From NCBI RefSeq assembly GCF_024741135.1, contig NZ_JANSUY010000014.1, positions 62,001 through 126,000 of the forward strand: a stretch of 64,000 nucleotides of DNA, given 5' to 3'. Every line of letters starts with the position of its first letter. Within the stretch, counting starts at the first letter, position 1. This DNA comes from Aquiflexum gelatinilyticum. Its GTDB lineage: Bacteria > Bacteroidota > Bacteroidia > Cytophagales > Cyclobacteriaceae. Below the pieces are notes generated by a model. It made no database searches. It saw nothing but the letters and a program-made list of their open reading frames with translations, and was not told where the DNA came from. Made by a program: the position numbers and the translations under genes. Positions 16,932-25,713 of the stretch are shown here, piece after piece.

Positions 16932-19370
16932 ATGTCAAATCAGGTCAATACATCCATCCGACGGGAAACTTCCACTTGCTACCACTGCGGGGAAGAATGC
17001 AAAGATGAAATTCTCCATATCGGAGAAAAGGATTTTTGCTGCACCGGGTGCAAACTGGTCTATGAAGTGTTGAGCGAAAGTGACTTATGTACTTATTATG
17101 AAATAGCAGATAAGCCTGGATTAAGCCAAAAATCAGTTTCCGGAAGAGATAACAGATTTGATTACTTGGATGATGCAGACATTGTCAGGAAGTTGGTAGA
17201 CTTCCAAAACGCAGAGGAAACCCATATTACTTTTTCGATTCCTTTGATCCATTGCGCTTCCTGTATCTGGCTTCTTGAAAACCTCCATAAACTTCACCCC
17301 GGCATAATTTCCGGAAGGGTAGAATTCATCAAAAAGAAAGTCCAGGTCAAATACCTCCAAGACAAAATCAGCCTTAAAGAATTGGTCAGTCTGCTTTCCC
17401 GGATTGGATATGAACCCACGATCAACCTGGCAGATGCCGACAAAAAGACAGTCGTAGTCACTGATAAAAAACTGATTTACAAACTTGCCGTTGCCGGATT
17501 TTGCTTTGGCAACATGATGCTTTTCAGTTTGCCTGAATATTTTGCAGAAGTAGAATTGTTGGGAGAAGGGTTCAAAAAAACCTTCAATTATTTGAACGTC
17601 ATGCTCTCTCTTCCTGTATTTTTTTATGCTGCGACTGATTATTATCGTTCAGCATGGCTTTCGATCCGGAATAAGGCAGTCAATATGGATGTGCCGATAG
17701 CCATCGGGATTGTCACCTTATTTACTTATAGTCTTTTCGATATTTTCATGTTGGGAAATGAAGGCTATTTGGATACGATGGGTGGACTGCTTTTCTTCCT
17801 TTTGATCGGAAAATATTACCAGCAAAAGACCTACGACACACTTTCCTTTGACAGGGACTACAAATCTTATTTTCCGGTAGCCGTCACCAAAATAGTAAGA
17901 GATGAGGAAGATGTCATTCCGTTGATCAAGCTGAATGTCGGGGATATCATCAAAGTCAGAAATGAAGAACTGATACCGGCGGACAGCATTTTATTGGAAG
18001 GAGAAGCGTTTGTTGATTACAGTTTTGTTACCGGAGAGGAAGTTCCTGTTGCCAAAAGAAAAGGTGAGCTGATCTATGCGGGTGGAAGACAAAAAGGAAA
18101 GGCTTTGACTTTGGCGGTTCAAAAATCACCTTCTCAGGGGTATTTGACTGATTTGTGGAACAATGATTCCTTTGATAAAGAAAAAGTCAACAGTCTGGAA
18201 TCTTTGGCAAACAGGATTTCTGGAAAGTTTACTTTCATTGTCTTGGCAATAGCCTTTGGCGCTTTGATATATTGGGGGGTTACAGGTCAGCTATCTATGG
18301 GGGTTTTGGCCTTTACCTCAGTGTTGATCATAACATGCCCCTGTGCTTTGGCCATGTCCACTCCATTTACATTGGGAAATACCCTTCGGGTGTTTGGCCA
18401 AGGAAAATTCTTTCTCAAAAATTCACATGTCATTGAGAAGCTTGCCAAAGTCGATACAGTTGTTTTTGACAAAACAGGAACACTTACTTCCACTTCTGAA
18501 GCTTCTGTCAAATATTTCGGAGAGCCACTTTCGACAGAATCCAAGTCCATCATCAAATCATTGGTAAATCAGTCTACCCATGCCCTCAGCAACCGCATCA
18601 ATACCGCTCTTGATGGAGTGAAAGCCATCAAACTGGGAGAGGTTGAGGAGATTTCAGGAAAAGGCCTTAGGACAATTTACAAGACCCAAGAAATAAAGTT
18701 GGGTTCAGCGGACTTTGTCGGAGCTGGGACACAAGGATTGCCGGAAGGTGGAAATCTCGTGTTTTTTGCAGTGGAAGGTACGCTTCTGGGATATTTTTTC
18801 ATTCAGAGCGGTTTGCGCAAAGGTATAGAAAATGTGGTTTCTGATATCAATGAGAAATTTCCTGTTCATTTTCTTTCGGGCGATCAAGACCATGAGCGGG
18901 TGAATCTTGTCAAGGTTTTTGGAAATCAGATACTGATGAATTTCAACCAAAGCCCAAGTGACAAACTTGCCTATATCAAAAACCTGAATCAAAACAGCGC
19001 CCATACCCTCATGATAGGAGATGGCCTCAATGATGCCGGCGCTTTGAGAGAGAGCCAAGTTGGTATTGCCTTGACAGACAAAATCACGAATTTTTCGCCT
19101 GCCTCTGATGCCATCATGGATGCAGCAGTCATCCAAAAACTACCTGCCTTTTTGGATTTTACAAAAACCAGTAGAAAAATCATCAAAGCCAGTTTTGGAT
19201 TGAGCTTTACCTATAATATAGTCGGGGTATACTTTGCTGTACAAGGACTGGTAAGTCCTGTATTCTGTGCTATCCTGATGCCTATCAGCAGTATTTCGGT
19301 AGTTGTATTTACCACGCTGACCACCAATTATCTCGCCTACAGAAGGGGCTTAAAAGACAAAATCTGGTAA
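16932..19370 (+). CDS. ccoI: cbb3 oxidase-type copper P1B-ATPase
   Basis: Copper-exporting P-type ATPase of the CcoI/FixI group, supplying copper for cbb3 oxidase assembly. From the ATG at 16932 the protein has 812 residues; a TTG three codons upstream is ignored. Parts in order: an N-terminal zinc-finger-like cluster (CYHCGEEC and FCCTGCK), a heavy-metal domain with HCASCIW, eight membrane helices, the ion-path motif Cys469-Pro-Cys471 (ITCPCALAMSTP), the phosphorylation site Asp513 in DKTGT, and the hinge GDGLNDAGAL. The nucleotide-domain motif that is usually SxHP reads STHALS, so His550 is kept but Pro is Ala. It heads the cbb3 gene block. Confidence 0.94.
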   Translation: MSNQVNTSIRRETSTCYHCGEECKDEILHIGEKDFCCTGCKLVYEVLSESDLCTYYEIADKPGLSQKSVSGRDNRFDYLDDADIVRKLVDFQNAEETHITFSIPLIHCASCIWLLENLHKLHPGIISGRVEFIKKKVQVKYLQDKISLKELVSLLSRIGYEPTINLADADKKTVVVTDKKLIYKLAVAGFCFGNMMLFSLPEYFAEVELLGEGFKKTFNYLNVMLSLPVFFYAATDYYRSAWLSIRNKAVNMDVPIAIGIVTLFTYSLFDIFMLGNEGYLDTMGGLLFFLLIGKYYQQKTYDTLSFDRDYKSYFPVAVTKIVRDEEDVIPLIKLNVGDIIKVRNEELIPADSILLEGEAFVDYSFVTGEEVPVAKRKGELIYAGGRQKGKALTLAVQKSPSQGYLTDLWNNDSFDKEKVNSLESLANRISGKFTFIVLAIAFGALIYWGVTGQLSMGVLAFTSVLIITCPCALAMSTPFTLGNTLRVFGQGKFFLKNSHVIEKLAKVDTVVFDKTGTLTSTSEASVKYFGEPLSTESKSIIKSLVNQSTHALSNRINTALDGVKAIKLGEVEEISGKGLRTIYKTQEIKLGSADFVGAGTQGLPEGGNLVFFAVEGTLLGYFFIQSGLRKGIENVVSDINEKFPVHFLSGDQDHERVNLVKVFGNQILMNFNQSPSDKLAYIKNLNQNSAHTLMIGDGLNDAGALRESQVGIALTDKITNFSPASDAIMDAAVIQKLPAFLDFTKTSRKIIKASFGLSFTYNIVGVYFAVQGLVSPVFCAILMPISSISVVVFTTLTTNYLAYRRGLKDKIW

Positions 19371-19372
19371 CC

Positions 19373-19561
19373 ATGGAAGTCATATTTGTATTGATCGCAA
19401 TCAGTCTCATCCTCGCAGGATCTTTTCTTTTCCTGTTTTTCAGGGCGATGAAAGGAGGACAGTTTGATGACAACCATACTCCGGCTATCCGGATCCTATT
19501 TGATAATGAAACAAAATCCAAAGACAAAAAAGAACCATCACCATCAACAAAATCTAAGTAA
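19373..19561 (+). CDS. ccoS: cbb3 oxidase maturation protein CcoS
   Basis: A 62-residue protein with one N-terminal membrane helix (residues 2-22) and a charged tail, matching CcoS, which is needed for cofactor insertion into cbb3 oxidase. The FLFFRAMKGGQFDD segment right after the helix, with the conserved GQFDD, is the family signature. The C-terminal tail is Lys/Ser-rich (KSKDKKEPSPSTKSK). It starts 2 bp after ccoI and ends 2 bp before ccoNO, so translation is surely coupled. Confidence 0.92.
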   Translation: MEVIFVLIAISLILAGSFLFLFFRAMKGGQFDDNHTPAIRILFDNETKSKDKKEPSPSTKSK

Positions 19562-19563
19562 GT

Positions 19564-21696
19564 ATGCCAGGAACAACACTTGAACAGTTCAGTTACGACA
19601 ACAAGATCGTAAAGTACTTCGGCGTCGCCACCATAGCTTGGGGCCTTGTCGGAATGCTGGTCGGGGTTATAGCAGCCACCCAGCTGTTTTTGCCCGAGGC
19701 CAATTTGGGAAATCCCTACACCACTTTTGGAAGAATCAGACCGCTCCATACCAATGCGGTGATTTTTGCCTTTGTAGGAAATGCGATTTTCGCAGGGATT
19801 TATTATTCCATGCCTAGACTATTGAAAACACCCATGTGGAGCAAAGCCCTTAGCTGGTTCCACTTTTGGGGTTGGCAATTGATCATTCTATTGGCGGCTA
19901 TTACCCTTCCGCTGGGTTTGACGACCTCAAAGGAATATGCCGAATTAGAATGGCCGATTGACATTTTGATAGCCATAGTATGGGTTGCTTTTGGTGCCAA
20001 TATGATCGGTGCCTTGATCAAAAGAAGAGAAAAGCACATGTACGTCGCCATTTGGTTCTATTTGGCATCTTTCGTTACAGTAGCCGTTCTCCATATTTTC
20101 AATTCCCTTGCTTTGCCTGTATCCTTTTTCAAAAGCTACTCAGCCTATGCAGGTGTTCAGGATGCTTTGGTTCAGTGGTGGTACGGACACAATGCAGTAG
20201 CATTCTTCCTGACCACGCCTTTCTTGGGATTGATGTATTATTATCTGCCCAAAGCAGCCAATAGACCAGTCTATTCTTATAAGTTATCCATTGTTCACTT
20301 TTGGTCATTGATTTTCTTGTACATCTGGGCAGGTCCTCACCACTTGCTTTATACGGCATTACCGGAATGGGCGCAGGTATTGGGTACTGTTTTCTCAGTC
20401 ATGTTGATTGCTCCTTCATGGGGAGGTATGGTCAATGGTCTTTTGACATTGAGAGGTGCCTGGGACAAAGTAAGGGTTGATCCTGTTTTGAAATTCATGG
20501 TTGTCGCTGTCACAGCATACGGTATGTCCACATTTGAAGGACCTTTGCTTTCATTGAAAAATGTAAACGCCATAGCTCACTACACTGACTGGATCGTAGC
20601 ACACGTGCATATAGGAGGTTTGGGCTGGAATGGTTTCTTTACTTTTGCCATGTTGTATTGGTTATGGCCAAAAATGTGGAAAACAAACCTGTATTCAACA
20701 AAACTTGCCACCACCCACTTTTGGATGGGTACCATTGGTATCATATTCTACGCATTGCCAATGTATGTCGCAGCTTTGACTCAGTCATTGATGTGGAAGG
20801 AATTTACCGAAGCCGGTAGATTGGCATATCCAAACTTCTTGGAGACTGTCATCCAAATCAAACCTATGTATATGTTGAGGGCTTTTGGTGGTCTATTGTA
20901 TTTGGCAGGTGCATTCTTGTTGGTTTACAATATGGTAAAAACAGCACAGCAGGGTAAATTCATGGCTGAAGAGGCTGATGAAGCACCAGCATTGAAACCG
21001 CACGTACCTGTTGAGGGAGAATTCTGGCACAGGGCTTGGGAAAGAAAGCCTGTATTCTTTACAGTTTTGGCGACCATAGCCATCTTGATAGGTGGAGCCA
21101 TAGAGATCATTCCAACCATCTTGGTCAAATCCAATGTGCCGACGATATCAAGTGTAACTCCTTATACTCCTCTTGAGCTTCAGGGTAGAGATTTGTATAT
21201 CTCTCATGGTTGTGTGGGTTGTCACTCACAGATGATCAGACCATTCCGTTCGGAGACAGAACGATTTGGTGAATATTCCAAGGCAGGTGAATTTGTTTAT
21301 GACAGGCCATTCCTTTGGGGTTCCAAGCGTACCGGTCCGGATTTGCATAGAGAGGGAGGAAAATATCCAGATAGCTGGCATTACCACCACATGGTAGATC
21401 CTACATCCATGTCGCCGGGTTCATTGATGCCTCCATACCCGTGGTTGTCTACCAATATCATGGACCACTCTGATGTTCCTGCCAAAATCAGAACCTTGCA
21501 AAAATTGGGTGTTCCTTATCCTGAAGGATATGATGAGCAAGCCAATGCAGACCTGACTTTACAAGCCAATAAGATAGCTGCCAACCTGAAAACAGCAGGT
21601 GTAGAAGTAATGCCTGAATCCGAAATGGTCGCATTGATCGCCTATCTCCAACGCTTGGGTACAGATATCAAAAAAACAACAGCCTCTAACCCATAA
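19564..21696 (+). CDS. ccoNO: cbb3 oxidase fused subunits I and II (CcoN-CcoO)
   Basis: A fusion of the catalytic heme-copper subunit CcoN and the monoheme cytochrome c subunit CcoO, an arrangement usual in Bacteroidetes. Residues 1 to about 470 are CcoN with 12 or more helices and the His ligands in LHTNAVIFAF, GHNAVAFFL and VAHVHIGGLGWNG. After a linker and one more helix (about 500-525), the CcoO part carries one heme c site, Cys550, Cys553 and His554 (HGCVGCHSQMIRPF), and the downstream Met-containing YPWL segment. The protein reduces O2 with high affinity under microaerobic conditions. Total length 710 residues fits the fused family. Confidence 0.96.
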   Translation: MPGTTLEQFSYDNKIVKYFGVATIAWGLVGMLVGVIAATQLFLPEANLGNPYTTFGRIRPLHTNAVIFAFVGNAIFAGIYYSMPRLLKTPMWSKALSWFHFWGWQLIILLAAITLPLGLTTSKEYAELEWPIDILIAIVWVAFGANMIGALIKRREKHMYVAIWFYLASFVTVAVLHIFNSLALPVSFFKSYSAYAGVQDALVQWWYGHNAVAFFLTTPFLGLMYYYLPKAANRPVYSYKLSIVHFWSLIFLYIWAGPHHLLYTALPEWAQVLGTVFSVMLIAPSWGGMVNGLLTLRGAWDKVRVDPVLKFMVVAVTAYGMSTFEGPLLSLKNVNAIAHYTDWIVAHVHIGGLGWNGFFTFAMLYWLWPKMWKTNLYSTKLATTHFWMGTIGIIFYALPMYVAALTQSLMWKEFTEAGRLAYPNFLETVIQIKPMYMLRAFGGLLYLAGAFLLVYNMVKTAQQGKFMAEEADEAPALKPHVPVEGEFWHRAWERKPVFFTVLATIAILIGGAIEIIPTILVKSNVPTISSVTPYTPLELQGRDLYISHGCVGCHSQMIRPFRSETERFGEYSKAGEFVYDRPFLWGSKRTGPDLHREGGKYPDSWHYHHMVDPTSMSPGSLMPPYPWLSTNIMDHSDVPAKIRTLQKLGVPYPEGYDEQANADLTLQANKIAANLKTAGVEVMPESEMVALIAYLQRLGTDIKKTTASNP

Positions 21697-21708
21697 ATTT
21701 CAGGAACT

Positions 21709-21900
21709 ATGAAAAAGGACATATTAAGTTCCATCGAGAACATAGAAATCTACCCCATCATCTCCTTGTTGATCTTCGTGATTTTCTTTATAGGGATGTT
21801 TATATGGGTGATCAGTGTGGATAAAAAATACATCAACCATATGAAGGAAATGCCTTTCAATGACAAACCACAAAATTTAGAAGGCTATGAAAAAGTTTAA
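21709..21900 (+). CDS. ccoQ: cbb3 oxidase small subunit CcoQ-like
   Basis: A 63-residue protein with one membrane helix (residues about 16-36) and a short charged tail, in the usual CcoQ position between ccoNO and ccoP. The motif after the helix, VISVDKKYINHMKEMPF, resembles Bacteroidetes CcoQ-like proteins where an exit helix is followed by a Tyr and PF/PLD segment. CcoQ stabilises the complex. It overlaps ccoP by 14 bp. Confidence 0.8.
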   Translation: MKKDILSSIENIEIYPIISLLIFVIFFIGMFIWVISVDKKYINHMKEMPFNDKPQNLEGYEKV

Positions 21901-22831
21901 ATCCTTATTTCTAGTGATTGCAGGGATGTTTTTAGCACTTCCTTCATTTGCGCAGACAAGCGAATCAACCTGGTTTGCCAACCTTCAAAGTATGGACAGT
22001 ACCCAACTCACGCTTCTTGTGATTCTTGGAGTAGTGCTTGGTGTCATCGTCTTACTTCTGATATTGATGATTTATCTGATGACGTTTATGACGGCAGTAT
22101 TCAGAAAAGAAAATCCAGAAATGGCAAACCAACCTTCATGGTGGGATGAGTTTAAGATCAAATACGTCACAGGAAAAATGAAACCTGTGGGAGGTAAAGA
22201 AGAGAAAGAACTCATGAAGGAACATACTTTTGACGGTATTGTGGAACTTGATAACCATATGCCGCCTTGGTTGGCCAATGTATTCTACCTCACCATAGGA
22301 TTTGCTGTGATTTATTTCACCTACTTCACTGTTTTGGGCTTGGGCAAAACCCAACTCGAAGAATATGCAGAGGAGCAGAGAATTGCGGCTATTCAGATAG
22401 AGGAATATAAGGCACTTGCAGTAAGTAGCATTGATGAGAATTCTGTGGTATTTGATGAAACTCCCGCAGCCATTGCAGCAGGACTAAGTATCTTCAGTGC
22501 CAACTGTGTAGCTTGCCACGCACAAGATGGGGGTGGAGGCGTAGGTTCCAACCTCACAGATGAGTATTGGAAGCACGGAGGATCAATCAATGATATCTTC
22601 AAAGTGATCAAATATGGTGTTCCGGAAAAAGGAATGATTCCTTGGCAAGATCAATTGAGTCCTGAACAAATGCAGCAAGTTGCTAGCTTTATCTTGACAC
22701 TCCAAGGAACCACCCCTGCCAATCCCAAAGCAGCAGAAGGAGAAAGATATGTACCTGCAGGCGCTGAGCCTGCCAAGGCAGATTCAGTCGCAGCCCCTGT
22801 TGCTGTAGAAGCGGTAGCAGAAGCCAAATAA
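21887..22831 (+). CDS. ccoP: cbb3 oxidase subunit III, monoheme CcoP
   Basis: Cytochrome c subunit of cbb3 oxidase, 314 residues. Layout: a first hydrophobic segment with signal-peptide look (LFLVIAGMFLALPSFAQ), a long helix (about 42-70), a cytoplasmic linker, a second helix (about 128-150), then a single cytochrome c domain with Cys207, Cys210 and His211 (NCVACHAQDGGGGVG) and Met in KGMIPW. Proteobacterial CcoP has two heme c sites; only one CxxCH is present here. The C-terminus is a low-complexity Ala/Pro/Glu tail. The start overlaps ccoQ. Confidence 0.93.
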   Translation: MKKFKSLFLVIAGMFLALPSFAQTSESTWFANLQSMDSTQLTLLVILGVVLGVIVLLLILMIYLMTFMTAVFRKENPEMANQPSWWDEFKIKYVTGKMKPVGGKEEKELMKEHTFDGIVELDNHMPPWLANVFYLTIGFAVIYFTYFTVLGLGKTQLEEYAEEQRIAAIQIEEYKALAVSSIDENSVVFDETPAAIAAGLSIFSANCVACHAQDGGGGVGSNLTDEYWKHGGSINDIFKVIKYGVPEKGMIPWQDQLSPEQMQQVASFILTLQGTTPANPKAAEGERYVPAGAEPAKADSVAAPVAVEAVAEAK

Positions 22832-22836
22832 GTAAT

Positions 22837-22866
22837 AACCCCTGAGAGGACTATCTCTCAGGGGTT
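22837..22866 (+). terminator. 12-bp perfect hairpin between ccoP and ccoG
   Basis: AACCCCTGAGAG (22837-22848), loop GACTAT, CTCTCAGGGGTT (22855-22866). There is no good T-run after it, so it may be an attenuator or mRNA-stabilising end rather than a full terminator. Confidence 0.6.
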
Positions 22867-22887
22867 AAAATTTTCAACTCCAAGATT

Positions 22888-24309
22888 ATGAGTAAGATCA
22901 ATCCAAATTTAGACCCGGAGCATTTTAGGGATTCACTCGCGTCGGTAAGTTCAGAGGGAAAGCGAAACTGGATCTATCCCAAAAAGGTATCGGGCAAATT
23001 CTATAAATGGAGGACTTATTTATCATGGGTGCTCTTGGCAATACTATTTGCAGGACCATTTATCCAAGTGGGCGGAAGGCCCTACATGCTGTTTAATATC
23101 TTCGAAAGAAAGTTCATCATCTTTGGTGCTGCATTTTGGCCTCAGGATACCCATTTGCTGATTTTCTTATTGTTGATATTGTTTGTGTTTGTAATCCTGT
23201 TCACGGCAGTGTTTGGTAGGATTTTTTGTGGATGGGCTTGTCCTCAGACTTTGTTTTTGGAGATGGTTTTCCGCAAAATCGAATATGCCATCGAAGGCGA
23301 TGCCAACCAACAAAGAAAGCTGAATGAGATGCCATGGAACAGTGAGAAAATCTGGAAGAAAGGACTGAAAATGACCATTTTCGTAATCATTTCTTTGATG
23401 ATTTCCCATTTGGTCATGGCCTACCTGATAGGGGTAGACCAAGTGATGGAAATCGTCAGTCAGCCACCTTCAGCCCATATGGCTGGATTCATCGGTTTGA
23501 TGGCATTCACCGGAATATTTCTTTTTGTTTTTTCCTGGTTTCGAGAGCAGGCTTGTATTGTGGTATGTCCTTATGGAAGGCTACAGGGGGTATTGTTGGA
23601 TGCCAATTCGATCAATGTCACCTATGACCATGTCAGAGGAGAACCTCGCGGACCTATCCGAAAAAATAAAGTTGAGGAAGCGCCTAAGGGTGATTGCATC
23701 GACTGCGGACTATGTGTTCAGGTTTGTCCGACAGGGATTGATATCCGAAATGGTGTACAGATGGAATGCGTCAACTGTACTGCCTGCATCGATATCTGTG
23801 ATGAAGTCATGGTCAAGGTGGATAGGCCGGAGGGTTTGATCAGATATGCTTCTGACAACAGTGTGATGCACCGTACCCAAAAACTGATTACCACGAGGGT
23901 GAAAGTCTATTCAATCATGTTGGTGGTGTTGATGGGGGCATTTATCGCATTGATAGCTACAAGGGAAGATTTGGCAGCGACTGTGACCAGGTTTAGGGGG
24001 ATGACTTATCAGGCACGGGATACAGGACAGATCAGTAACCTTTACGAAGTAAGTTTTATCAATAAGACATTTGATGCCCAAAAAGTAGCTTTAGTTTCTG
24101 AAAATGAAAAATATACCGTAGAGGTAGTCGGAGACCAAAACTGGACTTTGGATGGTCAGGCGAAATTTAACGGAAGGTTCTTTTTGGTAAAAGACCAAAA
24201 GGACATGCTTGTTAATCAGGAAGATGTGACCTTACTGCTGATGCAAAACGGTGAGGTAATTGACAAAATCAGTACGAGTTTTGTTGGGCCGGTTTTTAGT
24301 AATCAGTGA
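22888..24309 (+). CDS. ccoG: cbb3 oxidase accessory iron-sulfur protein CcoG
   Basis: Membrane ferredoxin-like protein (RdxA/FixG/CcoG family) of 473 residues; CcoG acts as a cupric reductase during cbb3 maturation. Several helices flank the signature FCGWACPQTLFLEMVFRKIE near residue 115. Two 4Fe-4S clusters are indicated by CIDCGLCVQVCPTG and CVNCTACIDIC near residues 270-310. A C-terminal Ig-like FixG domain (about 370-473) is visible, with strands such as QISNLYEVSFINKT. It follows ccoP after a hairpin and its stop codon overlaps a run of CAGT heptads. Confidence 0.94.
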   Translation: MSKINPNLDPEHFRDSLASVSSEGKRNWIYPKKVSGKFYKWRTYLSWVLLAILFAGPFIQVGGRPYMLFNIFERKFIIFGAAFWPQDTHLLIFLLLILFVFVILFTAVFGRIFCGWACPQTLFLEMVFRKIEYAIEGDANQQRKLNEMPWNSEKIWKKGLKMTIFVIISLMISHLVMAYLIGVDQVMEIVSQPPSAHMAGFIGLMAFTGIFLFVFSWFREQACIVVCPYGRLQGVLLDANSINVTYDHVRGEPRGPIRKNKVEEAPKGDCIDCGLCVQVCPTGIDIRNGVQMECVNCTACIDICDEVMVKVDRPEGLIRYASDNSVMHRTQKLITTRVKVYSIMLVVLMGAFIALIATREDLAATVTRFRGMTYQARDTGQISNLYEVSFINKTFDAQKVALVSENEKYTVEVVGDQNWTLDGQAKFNGRFFLVKDQKDMLVNQEDVTLLLMQNGEVIDKISTSFVGPVFSNQ

Positions 24310-24360
24310 TCAGTTTACAGTAGTCAGTACTCAGTTAACCAAATAACCGAATAACCTTCC
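24304..24360. repeat. phased short repeats CAGTnnn (x5) and AACCnnnn (x3)
   Basis: CAGT occurs at 24304, 24311, 24318, 24325 and 24332, an exact 7-bp period, with variable 3-bp spacers. AACC then occurs at 24337, 24345 and 24353, an exact 8-bp period. The first copy overlaps the ccoG stop codon; the array fills the gap before ccoH. Confidence 0.75.
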
Positions 24361-24413
24361 AACATTTCAACTTTGAAACTTAAGAACCAAATAATCATTT
24401 AACCAAAAAAAAT

Positions 24414-24839
24414 ATGAACTGGGGAAAAGGAATAGTAATCACATTGATTGTCTTCATCAGTTTAATGGTAGGATTAGTCACGATCTGTGTAAAACAAGAT
24501 GATATCCATCTTGTCACCGAAGATTATTATGGAGAAGAGATCAGGTACCAAGATCAAATCGAAAAGATGATCAATGCAAATTCTCTTGATTACAAGGTGT
24601 TGGATTATGACGGTCAACTCAAAAAAGTGGATTTACATCTTCCTGCAGGGTCAAAAGGAACCATGCATTTGTTCAGGCCCTCGGATGCCAGGCTTGATCA
24701 AAAAATTGACTTTGAAATTACAGGTCAAAATGCAAATGCCTTTGACTTAAAAACTTTGAAACCGGGTTATTGGAAATTAAAATTGACTTGGTCTGAAAAT
24801 GGGGTGGATTATTTTCATGAAGAAAAAATCAATATTTAA
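24414..24839 (+). CDS. ccoH: FixH/CcoH-family protein
   Basis: A 141-residue protein with one N-terminal helix (WGKGIVITLIVFISLMVGLV) and a periplasmic immunoglobulin-like domain. The segment after the helix, VKQDDIHLVTEDYYGEEIRYQDQI, is the FixH signature. FixH/CcoH takes part in assembly and stability of cbb3 oxidase together with CcoG, CcoI and CcoS, all present here. It ends directly before the ATG of the next gene without a gap. Confidence 0.9.
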   Translation: MNWGKGIVITLIVFISLMVGLVTICVKQDDIHLVTEDYYGEEIRYQDQIEKMINANSLDYKVLDYDGQLKKVDLHLPAGSKGTMHLFRPSDARLDQKIDFEITGQNANAFDLKTLKPGYWKLKLTWSENGVDYFHEEKINI

Positions 24840-25544
24840 ATGATCTGGACGGCGTTTTTATTGGGGTTTTTGGGTTCGTTTCACTGCTTGGGCATGTGTG
24901 GACCCATTGCTTTGGCGGTGTCTGCCAAAGACAACTCCCGATTTTTACGAAATAAAATCATCTACAACCTAGGCCGAACTGTTACTTATTCTATTTTGGG
25001 TGCTTTGATCGGTCTAATCGGTTTTTCCCTTGCTTTGGCAGGAATCCAACAATGGATTTCCATTGTAATGGGTTCCCTTATTTTATTGATGGCATTTTTT
25101 TACAAAAGTTCTGAGAGACTTATTACCCAATCCGGTTTATACGGTGGGGTAAATAAATTGAAATCCAAGTTGGGCTATTTTCTTAAAAAAGGAGGGACAC
25201 CTGCCTTTTTTGCATCCGGATTGTTGAATGGATTACTTCCCTGTGGGATGGTGTATATTGCCTTGATTGCTTCTCTTGCTCTCCAAAGTCCGCTTGAAGG
25301 GGCGATGTATATGTTCTTTTTTGGTTTGGGGACAACACCTATGCTGATTGTGGTTATGATTTCAGGAAAAATCCTTTCGCTATCTATACGAACCAAATTG
25401 ACCAATGCACTTCCTTATTTCGCCATGTTTATCGGGATATTATTTATCGTAAGAGGAATGGGCTTGGGAATCAATTTCATCAGTCCAAAGCTTCCTGTAT
25501 TCAGTGAAGGAAATCTGACCACCGAAATCACAGTTTGCCATTGA
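24840..25544 (+). CDS. TauE/SafE-type membrane protein linked to cbb3 oxidase
   Basis: A 234-residue protein with about six helices of the UreH-like/TauE-SafE family (DUF2946-neighbour type found at the end of Bacteroidetes cco operons). The N-terminal FLGSFHCLGMCGPIALAV contains a His-Cys-x3-Cys pattern inside the first helix, and a similar NGLLPCGMVYIAL lies in the fourth; such Cys/His/Met residues suggest copper transport, as for the CcoA or CcoH-linked exporters. The start abuts the stop of ccoH, and this is the last gene of the block. Confidence 0.85.
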   Translation: MIWTAFLLGFLGSFHCLGMCGPIALAVSAKDNSRFLRNKIIYNLGRTVTYSILGALIGLIGFSLALAGIQQWISIVMGSLILLMAFFYKSSERLITQSGLYGGVNKLKSKLGYFLKKGGTPAFFASGLLNGLLPCGMVYIALIASLALQSPLEGAMYMFFFGLGTTPMLIVVMISGKILSLSIRTKLTNALPYFAMFIGILFIVRGMGLGINFISPKLPVFSEGNLTTEITVCH

Positions 25545-25661
25545 TTTTTTCTCTTTAATAGTTGGGCTAATGATTGACTAGACCTTCCAACTTCATTTTT
25601 TGTTTTTAAAATTAATTATATGACTTCGCATAGAGGTGTTTTGGCACCTTCAGGTAAAATA

Positions 25662-25690
25662 AAAGCCGATCTGAATTTCAGACCGGCTTT
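25662..25690 (-). terminator. intrinsic terminator of the htrA gene
   Basis: A 13-bp stem with one mismatch (AAAGCCGATCTGA 25662-25674, loop ATT, TCAGACCGGCTTT 25678-25690). Read on the minus strand it is followed by a T-rich run (TTTTATTTTA). It lies between the convergent TauE-like and htrA genes and may act in both directions. Confidence 0.75.
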
Positions 25691-25713
25691 GTTAATCAAA
25701 TCGACATTTAACC

